Notes: generated by a model from the sequence alone, not told the origin. A stretch of 64,000 nucleotides of DNA from JBOGUF01 sp050696075 (GCA_050696075.1 JBOGUF010000138.1:1-64000); one strand, 5' to 3'; positions 39,106 to 48,597 are shown, counted from the stretch's first letter. Numbers and translations are program-made.

Positions 39106-40122
39106 ATGACTGACTCCGACCGAGCATCGACGTCGACCGCGGCCTCGCCGAGCGCCAATGGTCACGAGATTCTCAAGGTCGAGCATCTCAAGAAGTACTT
39201 CACGCTCGGAGGTGGACTCCTCGGCGGGCGAAAGTTGACGATTCGGGCGGTGGACGACGTCTCCTTTTCGATTCGGGAGGGCGAAACCTTCGGCCTCGTC
39301 GGCGAGTCGGGGTGCGGCAAGACGACGCTCGGCCAGACAATAATCCGCCTCTACGACCCCACCGAAGGCCACGTCTACCTCAATGGCGATGACATCAGCC
39401 GGCTGAAACCGCGCGCGATGCAGCCGTATCGGCGCAATCTCCAGATGATCTTTCAGGATCCGTCGGCGTCGCTCGACCCGCGGATGACGGTCGGCTCGGT
39501 TATTGCCGAGCCGCTGAACATCTTTGGTCAGGGAAGCCGGGCCGAGCGCCGGGAGCGCGTGCAGGAGTTGCTGCGCGTCGTGGGCCTCAATGCCTATTTC
39601 GCCAATCGGTATCCGCACGAGTTCTCCGGCGGCCAGCGCCAGCGCATCGGCATCGCCCGCGCGCTGGCGCTCAATCCGAAGCTCGTCATCTGCGACGAGC
39701 CGGTGTCGGCGCTCGACGTCTCGATTCAGGCGCAGGTCTTGAACCTGCTCAAGCGGCTGCAAGCGCAGTTCGATCTCACCTACCTCTTCATCGCGCACAA
39801 CCTGGCGGTGGTGGCGCACATCAGCGACCGGGTTGGGGTGATGTACCTGGGCAAGCTGGTTGAAATCGGCGAGGCCCGAACCATCACCGAGAACCCAAAG
39901 CATCCGTACACTCAGGCACTCATCTCCGCGATTCCGACGCCCGAACCAGGCAGGGCGCGCAATCGGATCATCCTCGAAGGCGACGTGCCGAGCCCGGCGA
40001 ATCCGCCGAGTGGGTGCCGGTTCCATCCGCGCTGCCCGATAGTGCGCCCGAACTGCGCGGTCGACGAGCCAGAGCTGGTCGACAAGGGCGACAACCATTG
40101 GGTTGCATGTCACTATGCCTAG
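39106..40122 (+). CDS. Peptide ABC importer ATPase, DppF/OppF type
   Basis: 338 residues from ATG 39106, 7 bp after the DppD-type stop. Walker A 'GESGCGKTT', Q-loop 'MIFQDPSASLDPRMTVG', signature 'FSGGQRQRIG', Walker B 'LVICDEPVSALD', H-loop 'IAHNLAV' and C-terminal 'PSGCRFHPRCPIVRPNC'. It forms the ATPase pair with the preceding subunit. Confidence 0.93.
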   Translation: MTDSDRASTSTAASPSANGHEILKVEHLKKYFTLGGGLLGGRKLTIRAVDDVSFSIREGETFGLVGESGCGKTTLGQTIIRLYDPTEGHVYLNGDDISRLKPRAMQPYRRNLQMIFQDPSASLDPRMTVGSVIAEPLNIFGQGSRAERRERVQELLRVVGLNAYFANRYPHEFSGGQRQRIGIARALALNPKLVICDEPVSALDVSIQAQVLNLLKRLQAQFDLTYLFIAHNLAVVAHISDRVGVMYLGKLVEIGEARTITENPKHPYTQALISAIPTPEPGRARNRIILEGDVPSPANPPSGCRFHPRCPIVRPNCAVDEPELVDKGDNHWVACHYA

Positions 40123-40141
40123 GCGGCGTTTGCCAAGCTCT

Positions 40142-40284
40142 GTCATGCTGAGGCGAAGCCGAAGCACGCCCTGAGGACCCGACGGGCAGCCCCCGCGCGA
40201 AGCGCAGCGGCCCCCCAACCCCCAATCCTGGGGGAGCACGTCGGGGCGGCTTCGCCGGGGGATGCTTCGATGCCTCAGCATGAC
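40142..40284. repeat. Intergenic inverted repeat with GTCATGCTGAGGC arms
   Basis: The left arm GTCATGCTGAGGC (40142-40154) matches the complement of the right arm GCCTCAGCATGAC (40272-40284), and the pairing can extend inward through CGAAGCA. The centre contains GGCCCCCCAACCCCCAAT and CTGGGGGAGCACG, a block that recurs at 42303-42340. It lies between the ATPase and binding-protein genes of the peptide importer and could be a mobile palindromic element or an mRNA hairpin. Nothing else was seen in the 349-bp gap 40123-40471. Confidence 0.75.
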
Positions 40285-40471
40285 GGGGTGCCAACGCGGT
40301 CTACCGATTGGGTGTGCTTCTGGCAAGACTGACCAATGAAAGGAGGGGCCGATCCGCTCGCTTTCTGCTATGGTTCACGCTGCACGCGCAAGACAGATCG
40401 GGTCCGACATGGCTGGAGTGACCAGCCTTCCGTCTTATTGGTGGTCAACGGCGACCACGGAGGGAGTACGG

Positions 40472-42298
40472 ATGTCAGCGGATGATCGCGATCTCACCGG
40501 CCAATTGGAGATCATGAAGCGTCGCTTGGAAGCGGGAGGGATGAGCCGCCGCCAGGTGTTGAAGGTTGCCGCCTCGGCGGCCGGGACCGCGATGGCGGGA
40601 GCGGCCGCGATTGCGCCGCGCGGTGCGGAGGCCGTGGGTGGCGCCCGCGCCCGGAGGATGAACGCACTTGCTCAGACGACGGGCGAGGAACAGGTCTTCT
40701 ACAACCCCAATATCAACGACAACCCGTCGAGCTTCGACTGGAACCTCAATCTCTACTGCAATGCCGAGGTGGAGACCTTTGCCGGCCTGCTGACCTTCAA
40801 CGAGAACCTCGAGGCGGTTGGTGACTGGGCTGAGACTTTCACCGCAAACGAGGACGCGTCGGTCTGGACCTTCAGCATCCGCCCGAACAACACCGGATGG
40901 TCCGACGGCACGCCGGTGACGGCGAACGACTTCGTCTGGTCGTTCCGCCGTCAACTCGATCCGGCAAACGGCGCGGCCTACGCCGGATTTCTCTTCGACA
41001 TCAAGTACGCCGAGCAGCTCAATACCCAAACGCCGGTCGACGACGCTGCCGACCCGTTGAACGGCACGATCCCAACGGTTGAAGATATTGGCGTCGTGGC
41101 GCTCGACGACTGGACACTCGAGGTTACCTGCGCGGGGCCGCGCGCCTACTTCCCGCAAGTCGTCGCCTATATCGCGGCCTATCCGTCGCCCCAGTGGATG
41201 GTCGAAGAGTATGGCGACCGCTGGGCATTGGGGCAGGATATCCCGATCGTCTCCAACGGCCCATTCAAGGTCGACAACTGGGAGTACGACGTCAAGATCG
41301 AGCTGTCCAAGAACGAGGGATATTGGGACGCCGAGAGGATCCGGCTTGCCACGGTTGTCGATCCGATTTACCCGGCGGCCCAGAACGTCCTGCTCTACGA
41401 GGAAGGCTCCGGTGACCAGCGCCTCGACTGGACGACGTTGAGCGCGGCCGATTACTCCCGCTTCCAGGAGGATGCGGAGCTTTCGCAGCAGATCCAACCC
41501 TATGTCTATCCCGGCATCTGGATGCTGCTGCCGCAAGTGACGGTCGAGCCGTTCAACGACTTGCAGGTCCGTCAGGCACTGAGCCATGCCATCGATCGGA
41601 GCCGGCTGGAGACGTTGACCAATGGCCTCGTGACGCCTGCCTGGTGCATGGTGCCCGCTGGGGTGTTCGGATTCCTGGACGATCCGTCGTTGCAGGAGGT
41701 CCAGAACTTCGATCCGGCGTTGGCGATGGAAATGCTGCAGGGCACACCGTACGAAGGCGGCGAAGGTTGGCCCGAAGTCACGATGTACATGCGGGCGGAC
41801 GAAGAGATCTACAACGCCGACATCATGGCGAACGACCTCGTCGCGCAGTTGCAGGAGAACATCGGTCTGGAGATCTCAATCCAGACAGTTCCCCAGTCGA
41901 ACTTCAGCGAGCAGCTCTTCGAGAACACCTGGCCACTCGTCTTTATCCGCTGGTGGTACGACTACCCGGATCCCAACAACGGCTACGGCGACATGTTCTA
42001 CAGCCGAAAGGCGTCAGGCAAGCGCCAGGCGTGGTCGAACGACGAGTTCGACGACCTGGTCAACGCCGGACGGGCCGAACCTGACACGGCGAAGCGCCTC
42101 GATGTCTACCTCCAAGCGGAGACGGTCATCCAGCAAGACGTCGGGTACATGCCGCTTGTCTACCGGCAGGATCAAAATGTCTTCAAGCCCTGGGTCAGGG
42201 GCGTGCCGGTCAACAACAACGGCTATGCGGTGCCGAACGGCAACATCTTCGTTCGAATGTTGACCAAGGCATACGTCGAGGGGAGACCGGCCGAGTAG
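40472..42298 (+). CDS. Peptide ABC importer substrate-binding protein, Tat signal
   Basis: 608 residues from ATG 40472, preceded by GGAGGG. The twin-arginine signal is 'GMSRRQVLKVAASAAG' after a 35-residue lead, with an Ala-rich cleavage region near 'APRGAEA'. The mature protein is family 5 (DppA/OppA): 'ETFAGLLTFNENLEAVGDWAETF', 'WSDGTPVTANDFVWSFRR', 'NGPFKVDNWEYD' and 'VRQALSHAIDRSRLETL'. It captures peptides outside the membrane for the permeases encoded upstream. The last gene of the operon, before a strong terminator. Confidence 0.93.
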   Translation: MSADDRDLTGQLEIMKRRLEAGGMSRRQVLKVAASAAGTAMAGAAAIAPRGAEAVGGARARRMNALAQTTGEEQVFYNPNINDNPSSFDWNLNLYCNAEVETFAGLLTFNENLEAVGDWAETFTANEDASVWTFSIRPNNTGWSDGTPVTANDFVWSFRRQLDPANGAAYAGFLFDIKYAEQLNTQTPVDDAADPLNGTIPTVEDIGVVALDDWTLEVTCAGPRAYFPQVVAYIAAYPSPQWMVEEYGDRWALGQDIPIVSNGPFKVDNWEYDVKIELSKNEGYWDAERIRLATVVDPIYPAAQNVLLYEEGSGDQRLDWTTLSAADYSRFQEDAELSQQIQPYVYPGIWMLLPQVTVEPFNDLQVRQALSHAIDRSRLETLTNGLVTPAWCMVPAGVFGFLDDPSLQEVQNFDPALAMEMLQGTPYEGGEGWPEVTMYMRADEEIYNADIMANDLVAQLQENIGLEISIQTVPQSNFSEQLFENTWPLVFIRWWYDYPDPNNGYGDMFYSRKASGKRQAWSNDEFDDLVNAGRAEPDTAKRLDVYLQAETVIQQDVGYMPLVYRQDQNVFKPWVRGVPVNNNGYAVPNGNIFVRMLTKAYVEGRPAE

Positions 42299-42302
42299 GC
42301 TC

Positions 42303-42390
42303 GGCCCCCCCCGCCCCCCAATTCTGGGGGGAGCACGACGGACGACGACGCGCTCACCCGTCTCTCCCAAAGTTGGGGGGCAGGGGGGCC
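42303..42390. repeat. GC-rich inverted repeat after the peptide importer operon
   Basis: The left arm, GGCCCCCC...GCCCCCCAATTCTGGGG (from 42303), pairs with the right arm CCCAAAGTTGGGGGGCAGG...GGCC (ending 42390). The left arm also repeats the central block at 40209-40240, including the trailing GGGAGCACG. It belongs to the same repeat family as 40142-40284. Confidence 0.7.
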
Positions 42391-42394
42391 GTAG

Positions 42395-42428
42395 CCGGGG
42401 CGCCCAATTAGGCGCCCCGGTTATCTTT
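42395..42428 (+). terminator. Rho-independent terminator of the peptide importer operon
   Basis: CCGGGGCGCC (42395-42404), loop CAATTA, GGCGCCCCGG (42411-42420), then TTATCTTT. A 10-bp perfect stem with a 6-nt loop and a T-rich tail. Confidence 0.85.
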
Positions 42429-42538
42429 GGCCCTTTACCGTCTCGGGTTCCTTCGTGCCATACTCGATAAGGGCCGTCGCGCATGTTGTCGTTGTGCTGA
42501 CGGCTGATGGCTGTTGGCTCAACGAAGGGATATGGCCG

Positions 42539-43489
42539 GTGGAGTCTACGCACCCGCGCGTTCTTTGGTGGAATGGCGAGCAGGTCAAGTGGGAGGAGGC
42601 GACGGTCCACCTGACCGAGATCGCCTGGTCGACGGTCGGCGCCGTCTTCGAAGGTATCCGGGCCTATTGGAACGATGATCAGGGTGAGATCTACGTCTTC
42701 CGACTCCGGGACCATCTCGAACGGCTGATGCGTTCGATGAAGCTGGTGCGCCTACCGATCCACTACTCGGTCGAGGAACTCCAGGCGGCAATCCTTGGAC
42801 TTCTCCGGGACAACGAGGTTCGCGAGGACACGTACATCTTCCCGCTCGCCTTCACCGCCGAGACGACCAAGCGGCGTTACGACCGGCCGGGATTTGAGTC
42901 GTCAGTCTACATTACGACCAAGCCGATGCCTTCGCACCTGTTGACCGGGATGACCCACAACGTCCGAGTCAGCTCGTGGCGGCGGATTTCGGAAGAGGTG
43001 ATGCCGCCGCGGGCGAAGAACGTCTCCAACTATCGCAATGGGCAACTGGCGCGGATGGAAGTCCAAGCCGACGGCTATGACAACGCGTTGCTTCTCAACC
43101 TCCAGGGCAAAGTGGCCGAGGCGCCCGGCGCGTGCGTCGTGCTGATGCGGAACGGCGTGATGATCACGCCTGATTTGACGAGTGGCATCCTCGAAAGCAT
43201 CACGCGCGACGCGATCCTGACGATGGCGCGCGAGAAGCTTGGCTTGAAGGTCGAAGAGCGCGTCGTCGACCGGACGGAACTATACGTCGCGGACGAGGTC
43301 TTCCTCTGTGGCACGGCCGCCGAGATTACGCCGGTCGCGGAGGTCGACAAGTATCCCGTCGGCAGTGGCGAGATCGGCCCGGTGACGCACGAGTTGGAGG
43401 TGCTGTTCAACGACGTGCTTCGTGGCCGCACGGATGCCTATGCTGGTTGGCGAACGCCGGTTGGAGTTGCCGCCGCCGTAGGCGTCTGA
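42539..43489 (+). CDS. ilvE: Branched-chain amino acid aminotransferase
   Basis: 316 residues from GTG 42539 ('VESTHPRVLWWNGEQVKWEEATVHL'); the frame is open to 42455 but the extra part is not family-like. Fold-type IV PLP enzyme: 'GAVFEGIRAYWN', 'RLRDHLERLMRSMKLV', the PLP lysine in 'PPRAKNVSNYRNGQLARMEVQADGYDNALLLN', 'VAEAPGACVVLMRNGVMITP' and 'EVFLCGTAAEITPVAEVDKYPVG'. It transfers amino groups between glutamate and Leu/Ile/Val. Its 3' end overlaps the convergent VOC gene by 52 bp. Confidence 0.9.
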   Translation: MESTHPRVLWWNGEQVKWEEATVHLTEIAWSTVGAVFEGIRAYWNDDQGEIYVFRLRDHLERLMRSMKLVRLPIHYSVEELQAAILGLLRDNEVREDTYIFPLAFTAETTKRRYDRPGFESSVYITTKPMPSHLLTGMTHNVRVSSWRRISEEVMPPRAKNVSNYRNGQLARMEVQADGYDNALLLNLQGKVAEAPGACVVLMRNGVMITPDLTSGILESITRDAILTMAREKLGLKVEERVVDRTELYVADEVFLCGTAAEITPVAEVDKYPVGSGEIGPVTHELEVLFNDVLRGRTDAYAGWRTPVGVAAAVGV

Positions 43490-44253
43490 GCGAACAGCTC
43501 GTTGTCAGGCTCTTCTTCCCATTGCACCCCGTATGGGCGAGAGGCGTAGTCGTAGAGGAACCGCGGAAAAGCCGCGCGGTCCGGATGGCTGAAGCCGCGC
43601 CACTCGGGCTTGACCTCCGAGAGTTGGATCATGAAGGTGACGTCGCCGTTGCGGTAGAAGCAATAGAGGCTCCAGCGTTCGTGGCGTTCGAGGAGCGTAA
43701 AGTCGCTCAAGAGCCGCTCTTGGTGGGCGCGCAGGTGGGCGTAGGCTGCCTCCAGATCGTCGACGACGAAGCCGAGATGGTGCCAGCTCGACGGCTGGCC
43801 GGACGAGAGCGGCGCCTCCTGACCGGCGTCGAAGAGGAAGAGCGCGGTGTGACCGGTGGCCAACACTGTCAGGTGCGCGTCATGCCGCATGACCTCCATC
43901 TGGAGGACCTCGCGAAAGAAGTCGCGGGCGCCGGTCCGGTCCACGACGGTGATCGCTAAGTGGTCGAACCCGACGTTGCGCCACGCTCCCGCCCGGGCTG
44001 CGATTGGGTGGGCGGTGGTGAAGAGCTCGCTCGTGTCGTAGTGGTCGACGACGTCGCCGATGAAGTTGTCGGCGAAGACCTCCGCGCCAGCGGGCGTGCG
44101 AAAGGTGAGGCGGTGTCCGACCGTGAGGTCGTGGGGTAATGCCGCATGGATCGCTTCGTGGACGATCTGGCCGCGTCGCATCACCGCGGAGTGTGCCGCT
44201 TCATCGATGAAAAAGTTGACGCGAACTTCGTCGTCCGGGTTCCGTACTGCCAC
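43438..44253 (-). CDS. VOC family protein (extradiol dioxygenase/glyoxalase-like)
   Basis: 271 residues. The vicinal-oxygen-chelate module runs from 'NVGFDHLAITVVDRTGARDFFREVLQMEV' (first metal His) to 'WHHLGFVVDDLEAAYAHLRAHQ' (second His region) and 'YRNGDVTFMIQLSEVKPEW' (late Glu/Asp). The first ~85 residues ('VNFFIDEAAHSAVMRRGQIVHEAIHAAL') are an extra domain of unknown role. Metal-dependent lyase, isomerase or dioxygenase activity is possible; the substrate is unknown. The C-terminal 17 codons overlap ilvE. Confidence 0.75.
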   Translation of the reverse strand: MAVRNPDDEVRVNFFIDEAAHSAVMRRGQIVHEAIHAALPHDLTVGHRLTFRTPAGAEVFADNFIGDVVDHYDTSELFTTAHPIAARAGAWRNVGFDHLAITVVDRTGARDFFREVLQMEVMRHDAHLTVLATGHTALFLFDAGQEAPLSSGQPSSWHHLGFVVDDLEAAYAHLRAHQERLLSDFTLLERHERWSLYCFYRNGDVTFMIQLSEVKPEWRGFSHPDRAAFPRFLYDYASRPYGVQWEEEPDNELFAQTPTAAATPTGVRQPA

Positions 44254-44402
44254 CTATTCCTCCACGTTGTAGCGGCGCTCGACTCTGAGGGTCGGCGCCG
44301 TGGAACTATCACCTGGGTGAAAGCGTACACTTCTCGAAACCTCGCGGCGACCGCGAGGCGATGCGCACTGGCTCCCGTGTGGTCCCTTGCAGGAGATTGA
44401 CT

Positions 44403-45731
44403 TTGGACGAAAACCAGTTCTCGACGAAACCTGCCGCACGGACGGCTGACAATCGACCTGTGCGCGGCGTGCGTAGCACGGTGACGGCGCTGGCGCTTGT
44501 GCTGGCGTTCGGCTTCGGCGTCGTCGTCGACCGCATTGCCTGGCAGGACGACTCGCGAGTGACCGCGTCCTCAAGTTTCACCGATCTACAGGAGTTCCAG
44601 GTGTTGCAAGACACGTGGGACCTGATTCATAGCGAATACGTGGACACCAGCGCGATCGACAACCAGGCGCTGATCTATGGCGCCGCCAGCGGCATGGTCG
44701 AATCGCTGGGCGACACCGGCCACTCCGCTTTTTTTGACCCGGACGAGGCCGAAGTACTGGAACGGGTGCAGGAAGGCGAGTTCGTCGGCATCGGCGTGCA
44801 GATCGACTACACGACCGGTCGCCCTGTCATCGTCAGCGCGCTCGACGACTCGCCGGCGAAGGAAGCCGGTCTCCGTTCGGACGACGTGCTGCTCGAGATC
44901 AACGGCGAGTCGACCGAGGGTATGACTCCGGAGCAGGTGGCCGATACCCTTCGTGGCGACGAAGGAACCGACGTGACACTGACGCTACAGCACGCGGAGG
45001 AGGACCAGCGGTACACGGTGACGCTGACTCGGCGTGTGATCACGATCGAACCGGTGACGTGGGGGTTGCTGCCTGACAGGACGACCCTCATCCGCATCAG
45101 CGAGTTTTCGGTCGGCGCGACCAAAGGCGTCGAGGAAGCGCTTGCCTTCGCGGCCGAGAACGAGGCACGGGCAATCGTGCTCGATCTACGCGACAACCTA
45201 GGCGGGCTGGTCTTCGAGGCGGTCGGCGTGGCGAGCCAGTTCATGCCCGAGGGCAAGACGATCTACCAGTATCAGGACCGGGACGACGAACCCCAGCCGG
45301 TCAAAACCTTGGGGCAGGGGTTGGGACGGGACTTGCCGATGATCGTGCTCATCAATGGTGGCTCGGCGTCCGCGGCGGAAATCATTGCAGCCGCCCTGCG
45401 TGACAACGGGCGCGCCGAGTTGTACGGCGAGAAGACCTTTGGCACCGGCACGGTCTTGACGCCCTTTGAGCTCGACGACGGGTCGGTGGCGCTGCTGGGC
45501 ACCGGTCTTTGGTTGACGCCGAACGGCGAACAAATCTGGCATATTGGCGTCGCGCCGGACTTCGAGGTCAGCCAACCTGCCGGCGCCGACGAGATACGTC
45601 CGAGCGATGATCCCCGGGTGACACGCGCCGAACTCGCCGCGAGCGAGGACGAGCAGATGCGGTACGCCCACGGAGCACTGATGCAAAGGCTGGCAGAGGA
45701 GACGACGTCGACCGGCACGGCATGGCGCTAG
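44403..45731 (+). CDS. C-terminal processing peptidase (S41 family, CtpA-like)
   Basis: 442 residues from TTG 44403, with AGGAG 7 bp upstream (44391-44395), which decides the start over ATG 44361. One N-terminal membrane segment 'TVTALALVLAFGFGVVVDRIAW' anchors it, followed by a PDZ domain ('GVQIDYTTGRPVIVSALDDSPAKEAGLRSDDVLLEINGE') and the protease core with 'IVLDLRDNLGG', the catalytic serine in 'NGGSASAAEI' and the lysine in 'EKTFGTGTV'. It trims exported or membrane proteins from their C-termini. Confidence 0.92.
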   Translation: MDENQFSTKPAARTADNRPVRGVRSTVTALALVLAFGFGVVVDRIAWQDDSRVTASSSFTDLQEFQVLQDTWDLIHSEYVDTSAIDNQALIYGAASGMVESLGDTGHSAFFDPDEAEVLERVQEGEFVGIGVQIDYTTGRPVIVSALDDSPAKEAGLRSDDVLLEINGESTEGMTPEQVADTLRGDEGTDVTLTLQHAEEDQRYTVTLTRRVITIEPVTWGLLPDRTTLIRISEFSVGATKGVEEALAFAAENEARAIVLDLRDNLGGLVFEAVGVASQFMPEGKTIYQYQDRDDEPQPVKTLGQGLGRDLPMIVLINGGSASAAEIIAAALRDNGRAELYGEKTFGTGTVLTPFELDDGSVALLGTGLWLTPNGEQIWHIGVAPDFEVSQPAGADEIRPSDDPRVTRAELAASEDEQMRYAHGALMQRLAEETTSTGTAWR

Positions 45732-45903
45732 ACTTGCGTGCATGCGGCGGCCCCGAATGTGCGCTACGCTTTGGGGTCGTCGCTCGCGCGTTTCTTCGCG
45801 TCCACCACATGGTATGGTTTGCCGGGTTCACGACGTGGCGTGACACTTCGATGCCTCAGCCCGTTCCCCCTGAGGCCCGCGACCTGGAGGCGTACAACCC
45901 CAC

Positions 45904-46329
45904 ATGATGTCGACGGAGAGCTGGCCCCAACCGGCCATCCGCCTATGGATCCTTGCGCAACGGTTCCAGAAGTTTGTCGTCGTCGGATCGGTCGGGCTCG
46001 CCGTCAACCAGGCGATGCTCTTCACGTTCCGGGATGGGGCTGACCTCTCCCTACACATCTCATCCCCCGTCGCCATCTTCATTTCGATGGTCGTCACGTT
46101 CCTGCTCAACGAGATCTGGACGTGGCACGACCGTGGCAGTGGACCAATTCTCCATCGCCTCGGCATGTATGTCCCGATTAACACCGGTGGGTTGTTGATC
46201 AATTGGGGCGTGCTGACCCTGCTCGTCGAGCAGACGGGCCTGCACTATCTCTTAGCAAATCTGGTAGGCGCGGGAGTGGCCGCGGTTTGGAATTTCGCTC
46301 TGAACCACACGATTACGTGGCGCGCGTAA
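45904..46329 (+). CDS. GtrA-like family membrane protein
   Basis: 141 residues with four hydrophobic helices: 'FQKFVVVGSVGLAVNQAMLF', 'SPVAIFISMVVTFLLNEIWTW', 'YVPINTGGLLINWGVLTLL' and 'YLLANLVGAGVAAVWNFALNHTITW'. The final 'NFxxNHxxTW' is the GtrA/DPMS-associated signature. Such proteins flip or help transport lipid-linked sugars (undecaprenyl-P-glucose in phage serotype conversion). It begins a run of surface-related genes up to 50651. A second ATG at 45907 is possible. Confidence 0.85.
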   Translation: MMSTESWPQPAIRLWILAQRFQKFVVVGSVGLAVNQAMLFTFRDGADLSLHISSPVAIFISMVVTFLLNEIWTWHDRGSGPILHRLGMYVPINTGGLLINWGVLTLLVEQTGLHYLLANLVGAGVAAVWNFALNHTITWRA

Positions 46330-46342
46330 CACCTGTTGACTA

Positions 46343-46360
46343 ATCCGGCCGCGGCCGGAT
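46343..46360. terminator. 18-bp perfect palindrome after gtrA-like gene
   Basis: ATCCGGCCGCGGCCGGAT, 13 bp past the GtrA stop, can form an 8-bp-plus stem. No T-run follows. TATACA at 46434-46439 further on could be a -10 box for the next gene, but no -35 was convincing. Confidence 0.35.
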
Positions 46361-46588
46361 CAGGGCATGGTTCCTGCAATCAGCGCACCTTACAGGCGTG
46401 GCCGTCGGCGGTGGCAGGAGAGCCGTGCCAGTGGTATACAGTAGCGCGTTGCGCGCCGACTGATCCGGCGCGCCATCGTGTTTGAGCGTCCTGACGAGCG
46501 ATCTTGCGCGCCTATTCCGCGGTTGAGGTTATTCACGCCGTTCCAGAGCTTTGCGGCGTTCGCCGCTCTGAGGAAGGACCGTCATTCG

Positions 46589-48082
46589 ATGCTCATCCCC
46601 TCCAATGGCCATAGTCGCCCTGTTTCGCCCGATAAGTTGACGCTGGTGATGGGCGCCGGCCCGGCCGGTCTCTGCTCGGCTTATGTCCTGAGTAAGGCGA
46701 GCAGTCCGGCGGTCGTCGTGGAGAAAGCCCCGTTTGTCGGTGGCTTGGCGCGGACCATCCGCCGCCAGACCGAGTACGGCGAGTTCAAGTTCGACATCGG
46801 CGGTCATCGCTGGTTCACCAAGAACGACGAACTCAACGAGGTATTTCGGGAAGTCGTCGCGGACGAACTGCTCTGGGTGAATCGCATCAGCCGGATCTAC
46901 TTCGACGGCAAGTACGTCGACTACCCGCTCAAGATTTCGAACGCGCTCAAGGCGATTGGACCGGTCGTTGCCGGGAAGGCGATGGCGGACTATGGCCGCA
47001 CCCGGGCGCAACGTAAGGTCCGGCCGCAAGAGATCGTGTCGATGGAGGACGCCTACGTCGACCAATACGGACCAACTCTTTACAAGCTCTTTTTTCAACG
47101 CTATTCCGAGAAGGTGTGGGGCCTGCCCTGCGACCAGATGAGCGGTGACTGGGTTGCACAGCGGACGAAGGGGATGTCGCTGTGGACCGCGGTGAAGGAT
47201 GCGATTGTTCCCACCAAGGGCAAAGTCGTGAGCCTGATCGATGAGTTCATGTATCCACGGAATGGCTTCGGAAGGTTCTCAGAGCGGATGGCCGACGCCA
47301 TCGAACGCGCGGGCAACGAGATTCGCCTCGGCGTCGGCGTCGATAAGGTCCACCGAGAGGGGAACCGGATCACCTCGGTCACTGTCTCGACCGAGCACGG
47401 TAGCGAGCGGATCGAGGCGGCGAACTTCATCTCCTCGATCCCGATGACGATTCTGGCCAAGATCATGGATCCGGCGGCCCCGGCCGACGTGCTCAAGGCG
47501 GCAGACAGCCTCATTTTCCGCGACATCATCACCGTCAATCTCATGCTCAAAAAGCAGCAGGTGACGCACGACACCTGGCTCTACGTCCACGACCGGAACA
47601 TCCTCTTCGGGCGGTTCCACGAGCCGAAGAATTGGAGCCCGGCAATGGTGCCAAGCGACGACTACACCTCGCTCGTGGTCGAGTATTTCTGCTCGATCGG
47701 CGACGATGTCTGGAGCATGACGGAAGAGCAGCTCGTCGAGCAGACGGTGAAGCACTTGGTCGAAGACATGGGCTTCATCAGCCGCGACGAGGTGATCGGC
47801 GGATTCGCCGTTCGCGCGCCGAAGGCGTACCCGTCTTACGTGGTGGGGTATGAGGAGCCGCTGACCAAGATCAAGGACTTCATCCACGGGTTCGAGAACT
47901 TGCAGTATATCGGGCGCGGCGGGTCATTCCGGTACAACAACACGGACCATTCCATTGAGACCGGCATGCTGGCGGCGAAAAACATTCTCGGTGAGCATCA
48001 CGATCTCGAACAGGTCAACGCCGAAGAGGAATACCACGAGATCAAGCGGGTTCGGGAAACCGCCGGGACGGCACACGGTTAA
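46589..48082 (+). CDS. FAD-dependent protoporphyrinogen oxidase/UDP-galactopyranose mutase-like protein
   Basis: 497 residues. The dinucleotide-binding fold is 'LTLVMGAGPAGLCSAYVLSKASSPAVVVEKAPFVGGLARTI', followed by 'FKFDIGGHRWFTKNDELNEVFREVV', and the second FAD motif is 'LQYIGRGGSFRYNNTDHSIETGMLAAKNIL'. This type (NAD(P)/FAD-dependent, NAD-binding protein 8 family) includes UDP-galactopyranose mutase-like and amine-oxidase-like enzymes, often found in polysaccharide gene sets. The placement between GtrA and large membrane proteins fits a surface-glycan role. The reaction is not established. ATG 46589 has AAGGA upstream at about 11 bp. Confidence 0.82.
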   Translation: MLIPSNGHSRPVSPDKLTLVMGAGPAGLCSAYVLSKASSPAVVVEKAPFVGGLARTIRRQTEYGEFKFDIGGHRWFTKNDELNEVFREVVADELLWVNRISRIYFDGKYVDYPLKISNALKAIGPVVAGKAMADYGRTRAQRKVRPQEIVSMEDAYVDQYGPTLYKLFFQRYSEKVWGLPCDQMSGDWVAQRTKGMSLWTAVKDAIVPTKGKVVSLIDEFMYPRNGFGRFSERMADAIERAGNEIRLGVGVDKVHREGNRITSVTVSTEHGSERIEAANFISSIPMTILAKIMDPAAPADVLKAADSLIFRDIITVNLMLKKQQVTHDTWLYVHDRNILFGRFHEPKNWSPAMVPSDDYTSLVVEYFCSIGDDVWSMTEEQLVEQTVKHLVEDMGFISRDEVIGGFAVRAPKAYPSYVVGYEEPLTKIKDFIHGFENLQYIGRGGSFRYNNTDHSIETGMLAAKNILGEHHDLEQVNAEEEYHEIKRVRETAGTAHG

Positions 48083-48153
48083 TGGCTGACCGGTGAGACG
48101 TTGAGGCGGATGGCAATCCCGCGCATCCCGCGCGGATTGGGGCCGACGAGTTG

Positions 48154-48597
48154 ATGGATCGCGACACTCGGCCACTCGACGAGGGCAAAGCGCGCGACAG
48201 GGACTTCGGTGAGCCAGGAGTTGTCAACAATGAGTCCCCTGGCGCCGGTGATGCCTTGACGCTCGGAACGCCGACGATCGCGGTCTGGTTGGCGGTTGTG
48301 GTGGCGTTGGTCGGCTTTTTCTTGCTTGGGCGGGTGACGGTTCATCCCGACGGTTTCGAGCGCGAGATGCGCGTCGCCGACGTCTGGACGGAGATGACCG
48401 ACGAGCTGCCCGGTGTCACCCGGCAGATCGTCATCGAGGTTGTCTATTTCCTGGCCATCGCGGTCACCCTCGCTGGCTCGTTCGTTGCCATCTTGATTGC
48501 GCTTGCGGCGCGCGCCCCAGATGCGGGCGTCACGCATGACCCAACAGTCAACCATGACGGCAAGGCGACGCTCGACGCACCGGAACGTGGCGGTTGA
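48154..48597 (+). CDS. Small two-helix membrane protein of unknown function
   Basis: 147 residues. Two hydrophobic segments, 'TPTIAVWLAVVVALVGFFLLG' and 'QIVIEVVYFLAIAVTLAGSFVAILIALAA', flank a ~45-residue stretch 'VTVHPDGFEREMRVADVWTEMTDELPGV'. No known domain recognised. Its stop overlaps the start of the next gene (TGATG), so the two are coupled. It may be a partner subunit of the large membrane protein that follows. Confidence 0.65.
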   Translation: MDRDTRPLDEGKARDRDFGEPGVVNNESPGAGDALTLGTPTIAVWLAVVVALVGFFLLGRVTVHPDGFEREMRVADVWTEMTDELPGVTRQIVIEVVYFLAIAVTLAGSFVAILIALAARAPDAGVTHDPTVNHDGKATLDAPERGG

